DNA of 64,000 bases. Source: Isochrysis galbana (Eukaryota > Haptophyta > Isochrysidales > Isochrysidaceae). The number at the start of each line of letters is the position of its first letter. The first letter of the stretch is position 1. A model generated the notes under the pieces. It was not told the DNA's origin, did not search any database, and saw only the letters and a program-made list of their open reading frames with translations. A program made the position numbers and the translations under genes. The DNA lies in assembly GCA_018136815.1 (NCBI GenBank), contig CM030943.1:2632723-2696722 (forward strand), in the 5' to 3' direction. This document shows, one piece after another, positions 30,622 to 41,002 of this stretch.

Positions 30622-33600
30622 TTAGAGGCGCGCGTTTGAAATCTCTGAAAGAATTCTTTCGTCTTTCGTCATCCTCTCCTCACATTTGAGAGAGTCGAAG
30701 CTTTCTTTGATCGTCGGTCTGGACTTCCTGCGAATCGCACCTATCTTTTCGTTGAGTTCGCGCATTCTATCCACTTTCCTCGCGTTTGGCTCGCCATCGT
30801 TGAGCTCGATCCCAATCAATGCAAGCTCTTCGACGGCCTTTGCTATTTCCTGTTGCTCTTTGTTCTGCCTTGTTGCCCATAGAAGGTAAATTGCCGCCGC
30901 CTTTTTCGCGTTGCTCCACGCGTCGTCGATGTCTTCGTCCGGTGTCTCAGGTTTTATGTGGCTTCTCCACAGGTGTGTTATAACTCTCCGCGTGTCTTCC
31001 GCGCCGAAAAGTTCGCTGTCTATTCGCACGTCGTATGTGCGTCCGGGTTTGAACCCTAATACTTCGAAGGTGCCCACCACCGGGAGGTGGTCCGAGGCGC
31101 CTTTCCCCGTAAAAAGTGACGGGTGTGGGCCGATTGTCTGCCAATTGATGTTCGAGCATACGATGGGGGAATAGATCCTGTCTATTCGCGTGTGAACGGT
31201 CCCCGAAAGACGGGTGAAGCCCCCTTTGATATTACCGTTCACTAGATTGTATGCGTCCATTAATCCTATCTCATTCATAGTCGTTCTTAGTTTGGGTCCG
31301 TGGGCGTTTCCATATTCCTCTCGGTCCGTGTGCTTCCTTGTGTCTCTCTCCACATCTTCTACACAATTGAAGTCGCCTCCCATAATGGTATCGTGTTCTC
31401 CTACCACGGGGCTCGTTTTCAATGTTTCTATCTGGGTGGCTCTCAAATTAGGCGCGGCGCTCAGATATATAGATATTAGTTCCAATTCTTTAGATTCTAT
31501 TACGCATCTAACTCGTAGGCATCTGCCTTCGACTAGCGTTTCCGCCGTATCCGGTAACATTTTCACTCTTGGGGAGGAGTCGCGGATCGCAATTCCCACC
31601 CCACTCGCCGGGTCAGTGATGTTCGCAGGTGCTTGCACCATTTGCCATCCCAACGCTTTGGCGGTCATGCATGCGCGGTGTTGCCTGCCGTCTGCGTAGG
31701 CATGAAGCTCTTGTAGAAGTAGGATGTCCACCCTCGCTTTCCTCGCTTGGGCTAGCACCGAGCCTAAGGCGCCGTGCCCGGCACCGTTGATGTTGTAGGA
31801 CACGATAGTAACCGGTCCCTCACCTGGGTATCCAAGGGTGGAGTTGAATGTGAGTGCGTATATGATCAATGCGTTGCCGCGACGCGACAGATGGGCTACG
31901 CATGCGTACTTGTGGAGATAGCGGCATTCGGCACCTAGGGTGCAAAATCCTCCCTTTGGTTGTTTTCCGGGATGTCCGGCACTCGCGCGCGGAAACGCGC
32001 ATACAATTGTGCATGCGCCGTCTTTCCACGCGCCCGGATAATCGTGCGATCGATTGCATGCTTTGCCCTCGATATTCATGGGGCACTTCCCGTTGGGGAA
32101 ACGTTTGCATAGCTCGAGCGAGCCCGGGTTGACGGCCTCTTGGATAGTCTTCTTCGGCGTTGCCGTGCGCTTGCGCTCTTCCCGCTCAAGTCGCGCTGCT
32201 TTTTCCTCTGCGCACACGCACATGCGAAGGGGGGGTTGGAAGGCCATAGCGTAGTCTTTTTTGTATCCTTTGCATCCCTTTGGACCTGCGTGGATGTACA
32301 GGTTCTTTATGTCGCCGCCGAGCTCGCGGCAGTTTCGGACCGCATACTCGATGGGGTAGGGGGCTCCGTTAACGCTGAGAAGTATCTTGCGCGGAAAGTC
32401 GAACGATTTGAACGAGCCTTGCTTGGGAGTCACATAGAGGTGGTAAACCTCTTTCTTGCCTTGGGTCACTAGCACTCCTTCTTTGGTGAGGATCTTGGTC
32501 CTTTCTTGGTTTCCTTGGAGAAAGTAGAAGCCTTGGTTTTCGACCGCCTTGGCGAGCGTGCTGATCGTGATAATGCTCTTCAACTCGAACTTGTAGTTGC
32601 GCACCACTAGGTGCGCCGAGACGTCTTGGAAAGCGCCAGCTACCGCTTTGTCGGACGCCCGGGGTAGCCCCTTGAGTTTCTCGTCGAGAGTTTGATATTT
32701 GACCGCTATGGGGCACGGAATGCCCGCCTTGCGAAAGTCGACGACGTCTTTGAACATCTCGCGAAATTGGTTCGCGCAATCCGCCGTAACCATTATTTCC
32801 CATGGTCCGGAGGCGCTCTTAGACAGAAAGTCGGGTTCAAGGTCGACGCCTTCAAGTTTGTTGAGATGCGCGACAATGGCGCCTAGGGTCTCCTCGTCTT
32901 TGGCCTTGTGGCCCTTCTCGTACGCCGTGAAGGTGATGACGATTTTATGAGAATCCGGAAACTCGGCCTCTTCTTGAAGCTCGGGCTCGAGGTCTTCGTC
33001 AAGGAGGGCCACCTGTGTGGCCGTGGGGGGAGGCAAGGTTAGTCCTCTGCTTTGTCTTGCTTCTCTAGGGTCCATTTGTCTCAGTGCGTCAACCGCGTAG
33101 TCACTCCCTCTCGCGGGTTTTGCGTGGAGTGTCTGTTGTGTTGGCCCAAATTCGTGTTTGTGCTGGTTATGTTGGGCCTCTGGGGCCGGTGCCTTGCTGA
33201 TCGTTCCAGCGCCCGAGGCGCGGTCGTCTGTGTGCTTCTGGGCGTCTCTGGGGAGTGTCTCCCCGGTGTCGTCCTCCCTGTTGCCGCTGTCTCCCATGAT
33301 GGGGGTCCAAAGCTGCTCTTTCCAGTGCCTGTTTTGATGCGACATTTCCCCAATGGGGTCCTGTCTTGTATGGCGCCGGGCCGGCCCCTCGCGCCGGAGC
33401 ACGAGGGCGGTAACGCGGCTGTGTAGGGTCCCGGCCCGGGGGCCTTCCCTATGGGTTCGTCCCTCTGGTGCTTTGTGGTGGGTGTGGCTGTGGATTGTGC
33501 TGGAGGTGTGTTGCCTGCTGGCTGGTGCCAGCATGGCGGCCTTGTATGTGCCGTTCGTGGTGATGCGCGGGCGCGGCCCGCCGGCTCCTGTGCCCACCTG

Positions 33601-33714
33601 ACTGGGGGGGTCGTCCTGGCGCGGTCGCTTCGGCGACAGCGGCGTCTCCATGAGCTCTTCGTCCATCATGGCGAGGGCAGCGGCAGCGAGAGCGGGCGGC
33701 GGCGCGCGCTCCAT
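30622..33714 (-). CDS. LINE A N-terminal protein with CCCH fingers and AP-type endonuclease
   Basis: 1,030 residues from the ATG four bases past the 5' hairpin. Residues 1-330 are disordered then acidic; a conserved block runs from GIPCPIAVKYQTLDEK. Two CCCH fingers lie at about 530-615 (CKRFPNGKCPMN...CNRSH; CTLGAECRYLH). The endonuclease starts near 634 and has every expected catalytic signature: VSYNING, LLLQELH, MGGDFNC, RIDRIYSP and GASDHLPVVG. It nicks target DNA to prime reverse transcription. The ORF ends at TAA 30622-30624, just after the frame that leads into reverse transcriptase is lost, so the last ~18 residues are frameshifted. CCCH fingers in this position are unusual for LINEs, which more often carry CCHC knuckles. 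Confidence 0.92.
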   Translation of the reverse strand: MERAPPPALAAAALAMMDEELMETPLSPKRPRQDDPPSQVGTGAGGPRPRITTNGTYKAAMLAPASRQHTSSTIHSHTHHKAPEGRTHREGPRAGTLHSRVTALVLRREGPARRHTRQDPIGEMSHQNRHWKEQLWTPIMGDSGNREDDTGETLPRDAQKHTDDRASGAGTISKAPAPEAQHNQHKHEFGPTQQTLHAKPARGSDYAVDALRQMDPREARQSRGLTLPPPTATQVALLDEDLEPELQEEAEFPDSHKIVITFTAYEKGHKAKDEETLGAIVAHLNKLEGVDLEPDFLSKSASGPWEIMVTADCANQFREMFKDVVDFRKAGIPCPIAVKYQTLDEKLKGLPRASDKAVAGAFQDVSAHLVVRNYKFELKSIITISTLAKAVENQGFYFLQGNQERTKILTKEGVLVTQGKKEVYHLYVTPKQGSFKSFDFPRKILLSVNGAPYPIEYAVRNCRELGGDIKNLYIHAGPKGCKGYKKDYAMAFQPPLRMCVCAEEKAARLEREERKRTATPKKTIQEAVNPGSLELCKRFPNGKCPMNIEGKACNRSHDYPGAWKDGACTIVCAFPRASAGHPGKQPKGGFCTLGAECRYLHKYACVAHLSRRGNALIIYALTFNSTLGYPGEGPVTIVSYNINGAGHGALGSVLAQARKARVDILLLQELHAYADGRQHRACMTAKALGWQMVQAPANITDPASGVGIAIRDSSPRVKMLPDTAETLVEGRCLRVRCVIESKELELISIYLSAAPNLRATQIETLKTSPVVGEHDTIMGGDFNCVEDVERDTRKHTDREEYGNAHGPKLRTTMNEIGLMDAYNLVNGNIKGGFTRLSGTVHTRIDRIYSPIVCSNINWQTIGPHPSLFTGKGASDHLPVVGTFEVLGFKPGRTYDVRIDSELFGAEDTRRVITHLWRSHIKPETPDEDIDDAWSNAKKAAAIYLLWATRQNKEQQEIAKAVEELALIGIELNDGEPNARKVDRMRELNEKIGAIRRKSRPTIKESFDSLKCEERMTKDERILSEISNARL

Positions 33715-33718
33715 GACC

Positions 33719-33736
33719 CTATCGGTTTAACGATAG
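33719..33736 (-). promoter_or_regulatory. LINE A 5'-terminal hairpin
   Basis: In sense, CTATCG - TTAAAC - CGATAG, a 6-bp perfect stem beginning three or four bases from the element's 5' end and ending four bases before the ATG. Related hairpins with different paired bases stand in the same place in copy B and divergent copy D. Confidence 0.6.
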
Positions 33737-33757
33737 TTGGGTTTTATCCGGTCGTAA

Positions 33758-33932
33758 GCGCTCCCTCGTTTCGAGGCGCACTGATCCTGTGTGGAAGTGC
33801 GTTTCGATTGTGGACGAGGAAGACCCCAACAACACTCACTGGGCTTGCCTGGGGTGTGGCTGCCGGAGGAATGGAGGGGCTACGAGGATCGCGGATCGAC
33901 GGAGGCCGACAGGGTACCAATCCGACTAGTCC
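33758..33932 (+). pseudogene. 3' continuation of the LINE-interrupted ORF, BED-finger-like
   Basis: In the frame continuing from 27181 this reads RKRSLVSRRTDPVWKCV, then a stretch with THWACLGCGCRRNGGATRI and a stop at 33930-33932. The spacing of DPVWK, the Cys-x2-Cys and the following T-R-I resembles the start of a BED zinc finger; the expected His is not evident, so the finger may be completed after an intron or may be broken. Confidence 0.45.
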
Positions 33933-35239
33933 GACAACAATCCGAGACACGCACACTCGACTCTCACCCAACATTCCTCCACACTAACGTATCTTTCACC
34001 ACTTGGGCGGGGAAGACACAGAAGGAAGGAAACAAGGAAGAGAAAGCCGACAAGAGAGCGACGATGCGACGGAGGAGCCGACGGCGAACGGCGGTTACCG
34101 CGAACGAGTAGGTCGAAAGTAAGGAGGGAATCTACGTGCGTAAACCGAAAGGGGCGAGAGGGTAGGCTTCGCGCGGGGGGAAAAGTCCGCAGCGACGAAC
34201 ACCTACGACGAGGGCGAGAGCGAGCGCGGGGGAACGACAGCAAGGAGGGACCAAAGGCAGAGCAAGGCCCAAGGAGCGAAGGAGCGAAAAGGAGCGAGAC
34301 AGGCCACAAAGGGCGCGACGGCAAGGAGCGAGGGGCGAGTTACGGGTGAAGAGTTCTACAAGTTACCAGTAAAACTCCGCGGCAAACAAGATCGATTGAG
34401 CACAAAGACGACGCAAGTAGGGGTAGGCATCTTTATCCATTGAAAATGCCCCATTTATCCATGAGAAATATCCAAGAAATATCCATCCGCCCCCCCCCCA
34501 AATACCAAATATCCAAGCAAATATGCAATGTCCGCGTCACGCGCCGCTCTGCCGTTGCGCTTATTGCGGTTATACCGCAACATCACTGACGCTTCCTAAG
34601 GTACTAGCCCGATCAGCACCAACCAAACATTTCAACAATGAAAACACAAGTTTTGAAGAAGCTGGAAGCTGGGTTTAGGGCTCAGACAAAGAGCCACCCT
34701 TGCAGCTAAGGCCCAAGTTAATAACTTGGTTTGTTTAGATGCCCACCACCCAAGCGCCTGCTTGGTGAATTCCAGCTCACATGTGCATGGTAGGGCGTAG
34801 GGCCTAAGAGTAGAAAGTAGAAAGTAGGGGCCGAGGGGGAGGGGGGAGGGGAGAGATCGGAAGAGGCCGAGAAACTTCCTTCTCGTCTCGGGTGGTGCGA
34901 TTTTGTTTTTGGCGCTCGCCGAGGGGAGCCGCGAGATTTGACGATGGGATGAGAGAGGAGAGAGAGAGAAAGGGAGAGGGGAGGGTGGAAGAGAGAGAAT
35001 AAGGGGAGAGAAAGATGTGAGATTCGAGATGAGAGACTTCTCTCGACTTCCCGTGAGAACGCTTTGGTGTACTTATATTAAATGAAGGATCACAAATACG
35101 GAGCAGAGGGGGAGGGAGGGAGGGAGAGAGGGGTAGAGTGGCAGAGAGGGGGGGGGGGGGGGGGGGAGGAGGGTGTGAGAGACAGGGGACGAGAGAGAGA
35201 AAGAAAGAGTGGGAAATAAGTGAGAGGGGGGGGGGGGAG

Positions 35240-35279
<40 letters not shown>

Positions 35280-35312
35280 AGAGAGAAGAGAGAGAGAGAG
35301 AGAGAGCGAGCG
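33933..35312. other. Intergenic, GA-rich towards the end; no gene recognised
   Basis: 33933-34800 is mixed sequence; 34480-34530 has CAAATA-type words (AAATACCAAATATCC). From 34830 the sequence becomes GA/G-rich with GA microsatellites to 35310, and may be an intron or promoter of violaxanthin de-epoxidase carrying an upstream targeting exon that I could not identify. Confidence 0.45.
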
Positions 35313-38286
35313 ATGGTTGTGCTCTCTGTTCGCGCCGAGGCGGCGGCGGCGCTGGCGGCGGCGATTGTGTGCAGTAGCCCGGCGGTGCTGCCCATTGCGC
35401 CGGCGATTGCGGCCGATGGCGCCGCCATCGCCAGCTGCCTCATCCAGAAGGTGAGAGAAGAGAGAGAGAGAGAGGGAGGTGAGAGAAGAGAGGGAGGGAG
35501 GGAGAGGGAGTGGGAGGGAGGGAGGAAGGGAAGAGAGCGAGACAGAGGGGGGGGGAGGGAGGGAGAGGGATAGAGGGAGAGGGAGGGAGGCAGGGAGAGG
35601 AGAGGGAGAGAGGGAGAGAGAGTGGGAAGGGGCATTGAGGGGGAGGGGGAGGGGGGGGGGCGTGAGACGGGAGGGGCTTGAGTGCGGGCGGAACGGAGGG
35701 GTCAGAGAGAAGGACAGCGGAGAGAAGAGCGATCAGGTATGAAACATAAGGGAGAGAAGGGTTGGGGCTTGGGGGAGGGAAAGGGGGGCGTGCTGCGGAA
35801 GTTGCAGTGAGGGGGTGCCGGTGAGACACAGAAACCAGGAGGAGCGAGAGAGAGAGTCGGGAGCCAGAAGCCGACTCCATAAAAGGAATGTGAGGATGAA
35901 CCTAGGCCGTTGGCATGGGACGGAGGCGCAACAAAGGAAAGCATGGAACGCCCTTGGAGACAGAGAGGGTGTGGGGAGGGTGTGCGCGGGGGTTGCTCCA
36001 AGGTCGGCCGGCGTCTTTGCTAGTCGCGGCATAAACGGGTTGAGCACATATGCAGGGGAGGATGGATGCAAGGGAGACGGAAGCAAGTTGCTGCAGGCCA
36101 GATGGGGAAGATGCGTGGGCGCAATGTTTTGAGACTATATGATGCACCAGTACGAACAGTCTACGCTGCCTGCGTCACGCATCACCCTCCGCACACCATG
36201 CCCCGCTCATTGCTTTGTAGGCCCCGGGCGCACTCGCGCGTTGCGTGACCGACCCGGTGTGCGCCGCCAACTTGCTGTGTATCCAGACGTGTAACGACAG
36301 GTGCACGAGCGCTCCCTTGAGTGTTTGCGTACTCATTGGCGCACCAAGCGTGTGACGCAGAAGCGTGCCTAATGCCGTCGTACACACCCAACCTTTCCTG
36401 AGAGCAGCGCATCCGTGCACGTTTGGGCCGTTCATCCCCGTCTTTCACCTCGCTCTCTCCGGCGACTTTTTGCTACCTTCGCCATCGCCTCAATATCCCA
36501 ACATTGACATGTACGCAGGCCCGACGAAGCCACCTGCCAGATCGCGTGCGGGGATAAATTCGCGAACCAGGTCACCGAGGCCTTCACCAAGGCGGCAGTC
36601 ACCGACAAAAAGTGCGACGCTTGGTGGTCCCTTCAGCAGCGCTGCCATCGGACCGCCTTCCCTCGATCCCATGCCGCAAATGCTCACCCCTCTTCCCACC
36701 TGCTTGTCTCACTATATCAGGTGCGTTCCCCAGCGCCCGGATGACGGCTCTTGGCCGGTCCCCAAGGACGAGACGCTCGTTCCCAAGTTCGAGACAACCG
36801 TGCTCGAGGGCGACTGGTACATCTCTGCCGGGCTCAACAAGGTGCGCTGTGCCGCGGTGCTAGGCCTCGACCCGTCCCACCTGGCCCCACCCCACCGCCC
36901 CTTGCCTGATCCGCAGGCGTTCGACACCTTTGACTGCCAGCTGCACCGCTTTGAAGCGCCATCACCCACGACGCTTGTCGGGAATCTGCAGTGGCGCATT
37001 AAAGATCCCGTTGCCGGTGCGCTTGTGCGATAGCTCTGCATGTAACGCGCCTCGCCGTCTCCCCCGTCCCCGATGATTCACTTGACGATCATTGACTCGC
37101 CCTACCGTCTTGTGCAGGCACCAACTTTGTCACGCGCTACACGCTTCAAACATTTGAGCAGGACAAGACGCGTCCGGGCATCCTTTACAACCATGACAAC
37201 GAGTTCTTGCATTACCAGGATGATTGGTGCGCGGCGCCGGCCAAATACCTTGGCGCTCCGACCCCTAACCACTCGACTCGCCGCTAAGCCAAACATGCAT
37301 CCTGGCCCGCGAAGGTATATCCTTGGCTACAAAGGGGCATACGACGATGACAAGGGCAAAGGCGGCTACGTTACTGTCTACTACCGCGGGTCCAATGACG
37401 CCTGGGACGGGTGCGGTGCCCACCTCGCTCCACCACGTCTCTCCAAAGTTACGCACTTACCGCATTCGCCGCCCGCGTAACCGCAGGTATGGGGGCGCTG
37501 TCATCTACACGCGTGACCCCAAGCTGCGGCCGGAGTACATCCCCGAGATTAGCAAGCAGCTCGAGCAGGTAGCCGCTCAGATCCGACACATGGGGCGACG
37601 TCCCAACTCCTCAACCATGCCTCCTTGCCACCCTGCTCGTACCCCGCACCCATTGGCCTCGCCTCCGCTTCGGCAGGTTGGGCTCAAGTGGTCCGACTTC
37701 ACCGAGACAGACAACTCGTGCAACGCCGCCGAGACCCGTCTCGAGGAGATCGAGGTGTGCCCTTGCGCGGAAGGTTCCTTTCCTTTCCTTGAGCTCTTGC
37801 CCCCTGGGAGCCGCACCCTTGTGCCCGCCCAATGTACCGCTTGCGCGAGGTCTCGCCTCTCACCGCACCTACCGAGCGTCCCTCGGCGCGACGCAGGCGG
37901 ACCTGGTCTTTGTCGAGGGTAAAGTTGCGTCGGCGCTTACAACCTTTGACCAAGAGCTCATCAAGGACGTCTCGGGAATCGAGAAGGCGATTGAGAGCGA
38001 AGTCCTCTCGGTACGCCTGCCTGTGCCGGCCCATGCGTATCTCGAGCGACGCCCGATCTCCCAATGCCGCCTACCTCGAGCGCTGCATGTCGGCATCTGC
38101 ACCCCCCCCCCCCCCCCCGCCGCGCCGAGCGCTCCCGACTCGCCCGCCCTTGCGCACTCAACTCGAGCTCGTTTCATCCCCACTCACCAGGTGGAGCGTG
38201 AGCTTGAGAAGGACGTCGTGGCGGTCGAGGAGGAGGTCAGCTCTTTCACCAAGAGACTCCAGACCCTGTTCTCGCGCTCGAACTAG
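35313..38286 (+). CDS. VDE: Violaxanthin de-epoxidase, thylakoid lumen (at least 11 exons)
   Basis: A lipocalin-fold enzyme that uses ascorbate to turn violaxanthin into zeaxanthin (or diadinoxanthin into diatoxanthin) in high light. Exons: 35313-35450, 36221-36300, 36519-36611, 36721-36841, 36917-37016, 37118-37226, 37315-37410, 37487-37568, 37677-37754, 37897-38010, 38191-38286; all GT-AG with consistent phase, 368 residues. Exon 1 ends an Ala-rich lumen-targeting signal ([18 protein letters not shown]); an earlier chloroplast-targeting exon is likely. The Cys-rich domain reads [20 protein letters not shown] and [14 protein letters not shown]. The lipocalin part has [37 protein letters not shown] and [19 protein letters not shown]; a Glu-rich coiled tail ([16 protein letters not shown]) closes it. 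The Cys framework appears intact. Length matches the mature plant enzyme plus signal, with a shorter acidic tail. Confidence 0.95.
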
Positions 38287-39224
38287 GTCCGGACAACTCC
38301 TTCTCCTCTCTTATTTTGCGTAGCAAGGCGCGCACGGAATTCGTCTTGCCATGGGCATGGGGAGGCAATGCAGGCCTCATGGATTACCGATTTTGTCAGC
38401 TCCGGCAAGAAGGATGCGCTGGCAAGGAGAATGCGTCCGGCTGGCGAGGGTTGTTACGGGCGCGGCGACCGCGCGCTCAAAACTGCATGACTTGCTGCGT
38501 GGCGACGCAAGGGCAAGCCAGCGACGCGCGCCCTCGGCAGCAACGTCCTCGTGAGTGACGAAAAGAACGGTGCTAGAGAAGCCTCGCGGCCATCCCCGGT
38601 GATCGACAACCTGTATATCCCTGTGCGACGAGCGCGCCGGCCCCGTGCTAGTCTGCATTCCGCCGCCGTTTGACGGCGAGTATCCCACCCGGCACCAAAC
38701 GTAATGCGGGCGAGTACTGCGCTCAATTACGGACGCGCCGGCTTTGCGTGGACGCATGCATCGCCGAGGCTCTCTCGAGGTGTCCGCGTTGGACCTTGAC
38801 AGGAGGGCATGGATCGCGGGTCGCGATCATTACTTGGGTTCTTCCACTGGGTTTGCTTCTTTATTTTTATGCGATACGTCCAGTCGCTGCTCCGTTGCAG
38901 ACTGTGTCTATCGCATGCCCCGCTAGCTTGCGTGTTGTGGGCGTTACACGAATGACCAACGGGGCTGCGAGCGGCTTCACACAATCCGCGAATTTGTCGC
39001 GAACTCCCTTCACATCCCGTTCCCACATCCCATCGCCTCCAAGGCTTGCGTTTTGGTGTGCGTTCCAAGAATTGTCAGTAGTGCGACTGCAAGCTGCTCC
39101 ATAGCCATATTTTTGTCTGAGTGAATGTGTTGTATTAAATTCATATAGCATATGCATAGCTCACAGATATAGCGCAAAACCAAAGGCACAAGTCTGAAGC
39201 AAACTATGGTGTATAATAATCAAT
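38287..39224. other. Intergenic after violaxanthin de-epoxidase; no gene recognised
   Basis: Contains the de-epoxidase 3' untranslated region and unannotated sequence. An ORF at 38670-39104 (+) has a hydrophobic stretch (VAIITWVLPLGLLLYFYAI) but no recognised family and overlaps ORFs on the other strand, so it is not called. Confidence 0.4.
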
Positions 39225-39370
39225 GTTATATCCTAGCCAACCCCACTAGCTAATTGGACATAACGTCTCAGTCCCGGAATCCCGCCATGCCTAACGGCCT
39301 GACGGGCCAGGTGTCCGAGTGATATGGGGGGTAGGGGCACTGCCCCCTCCCCTCGATATTTGTCCTCCCC
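39225..39370. repeat. About 145-bp dispersed repeat (copy 2)
   Basis: Second copy of the repeat at 24723-24866, same orientation. In both cases it lies close to LINE-derived sequence. Confidence 0.7.
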
Positions 39371-39535
39371 CCAGTGCACGCACCGACCCTGCGCACCCCA
39401 GCGCGTCCTCTCCTCGAGTCCACGCTGGGGGAAAACCCCTTTCGGGTAAAAGCAACGCAGGGGGGGGGGGGGGGCAAAGCAAACTATGGTCTATGGTGTT
39501 GCGGGTAGGGGGGGCGCAGCATGTCCGTTCCAATT

Positions 39536-40784
39536 TTAGTTAGGTCGTTGGCTCCTCTTCGCCGTTCGGATTCGCTCCGCCAGATGCCAGCGGGTGGAGT
39601 AGGCCGCCTTGGACACAAACGTGCCCGAGCCGCCCTCGAGCTTCATGCGTTCGCGATTGCCCTTGAGGAAAGTGAGGCCCACTTTTCTGACCGCCTTGAT
39701 GAGTGTGCTGAGAGTGATTTGCTTTGCTTGCGCCAGGCCGTCGGCTTCTACGACCAAGTGAGCCGCCACGTCTTGCAGGGCGTTGTAGAGCGACTTGCGG
39801 GAGGAGGCGCCTCGCTTGTTGATCTTCTCCTCTAGGGACTCGATTTTCACGCGGACTTTGATGTCCGTCTGATTGATGCGGAGTGTGGTGAACTCGCCGT
39901 AACGCTCTTGGAATTGCTGTTCGCAATCCTCATTTACGGCTATGTGCCATGGGCCTGTGATCGATCGAGCCCAGAAATCTGGTTCAGGGTCTACTCCTTC
40001 GAGCTCCAAGAGGAGCTCGACGATGGCTGCGTAGACGGTCGTGTCTTGGAAGGTGTAGTCGCCCTCTTGGTGGAAGGAGAGTTCGAGATTTGCGTCTGTA
40101 TCTTGGATTTCTTGCTCTTCATCCGACTGGGGCTCCTGCGCGAGGTGTGACGTGTCGGGTGTCATTGCATGTGTCGTAGGCTCGTTCATCGGTGATGTGG
40201 CGATGTGCATTCGCTGCAGACCGCCCGCTGGGGGGGTCCCTTGTGTGCTGTGGTCAGGCTGGGGGCGTTGGTGTGGTCTGTTGTAATGCGTATCTGCTGT
40301 TGCATGTGCTTTGTGCCCATAAGGGCCACCCGGTCTCGGGCCGCGCCGCCGTGGCGGCGCGACCGTCACCAGGGTGGGTGAGGCCTCTGCCATGAGGCAT
40401 GCCCAATGGGTTCGTCTGACTTCTGGTCTGGTGGGTGTCTGGTGTGGCCTGCAGTCTGCTGCCCTCCATGGGGGGAACCAGCATGGCTGCTGTGGGTGGT
40501 GTGGCCGGGGCCACGGGCCGTGTGGCGCGATGGGAGTCGCGCTCACCTGCTCGGCCTCTTCCGGGGGACGCGGTCGCTTCGCCTGCGACTGCTCCATGGG
40601 CACTGGCTGGGCGCCCGCGGCGGGGGGCCCGAANNNNNNNNNNNNNNNNNNNNNNNNNNNNNNNNNNNNNNNNNNNNNNNNNNNNNNNNNNNNNNNNNNN
40701 NNNNNNNNNNNNNNNNNNNNNNNNNNNNNNNNNGGAGAGGAGGGGAGCGCCGGCGCGCTCCATGGCGACCAAGTATAAACTTAG
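39536..40784 (-). mobile_element. Divergent LINE (copy D), 5' part only, with assembly gap
   Basis: On the minus strand: hairpin CTAAG-TTTATA-CTTGG (40784-40769), ATG at 40763 (MERAGAP, compare MERAPPP in LINE A), an N-run, then a frame down to 39536. The protein matches the LINE A N-terminal region at moderate similarity: AIVELLLELEGVDPEPDFWA, ITGPWHIAVNEDCEQQF, ALQDVAAHLVV and TLIKAVRKVGLTFLKGNRER. It stops before the CCCH fingers, so the copy is 3'-truncated or rearranged. It represents a second LINE family of the same clade. Confidence 0.78.
40634..40733. other. Assembly gap (100 N)
   Basis: One hundred N's inside the N-terminal part of LINE D. The round size suggests a placeholder, so true distance is unknown. 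Confidence 0.99.
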
Positions 40785-40927
40785 TTGTCGAATATCCGAA
40801 TGAGGCAGGCATCCCATACCCCATACCCATACATCGCCACGGCCTCCCTTGGAGAGGGAGAGCTCCTCGCTGGAGAGCGCGCGCACCTGCCCCACCCGCC
40901 GCCCACCTGCCGATTTCCCACCTCTTT

Positions 40928-41002
40928 TGTCGCATTCGCGAATCGACGCTCGTTAGGCTTCTCTCTTCTCTTCCTCTTCGTTCGGTATTTATCGTTATAA
41001 TC
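40928..41002. repeat. 75-bp repeat shared with 476-550
   Basis: Second copy of the block beginning TGTCGCATTCGCGAATCGAC and ending TTTATCGTTATAAT, same orientation. Confidence 0.5.

Larger units (their letters stand above)
27182..33739 (-). mobile_element. Full-length LINE (copy A), 6.56 kb, with 18-bp target duplication
   Basis: Sense is the minus strand. Identical direct repeats GGTTTTATCCGGTCGTAA flank it at 27164-27181 and 33740-33757. Order in sense: 5' hairpin (33736-33719), N-terminal RNA-binding part with CCCH fingers, AP-like endonuclease, reverse transcriptase, Cys/His knuckle, 3' untranslated region of about 330 bases, and a 3' end of AGAAAGA followed by about ten T's rather than A's. 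The layout (endonuclease upstream of reverse transcriptase, CCHC after it) is that of L1/Tx1-like LINEs. Perfect duplications mark it as recent. One frameshift near 30665 splits the coding region. Confidence 0.93.

Noticed and set aside
33718..33757. LTR or terminal inverted repeat of the 6.5-kb element
   Set aside because: The direct repeats are only 18 bases, lie outside the element and act as a target duplication; the protein order is that of a LINE.
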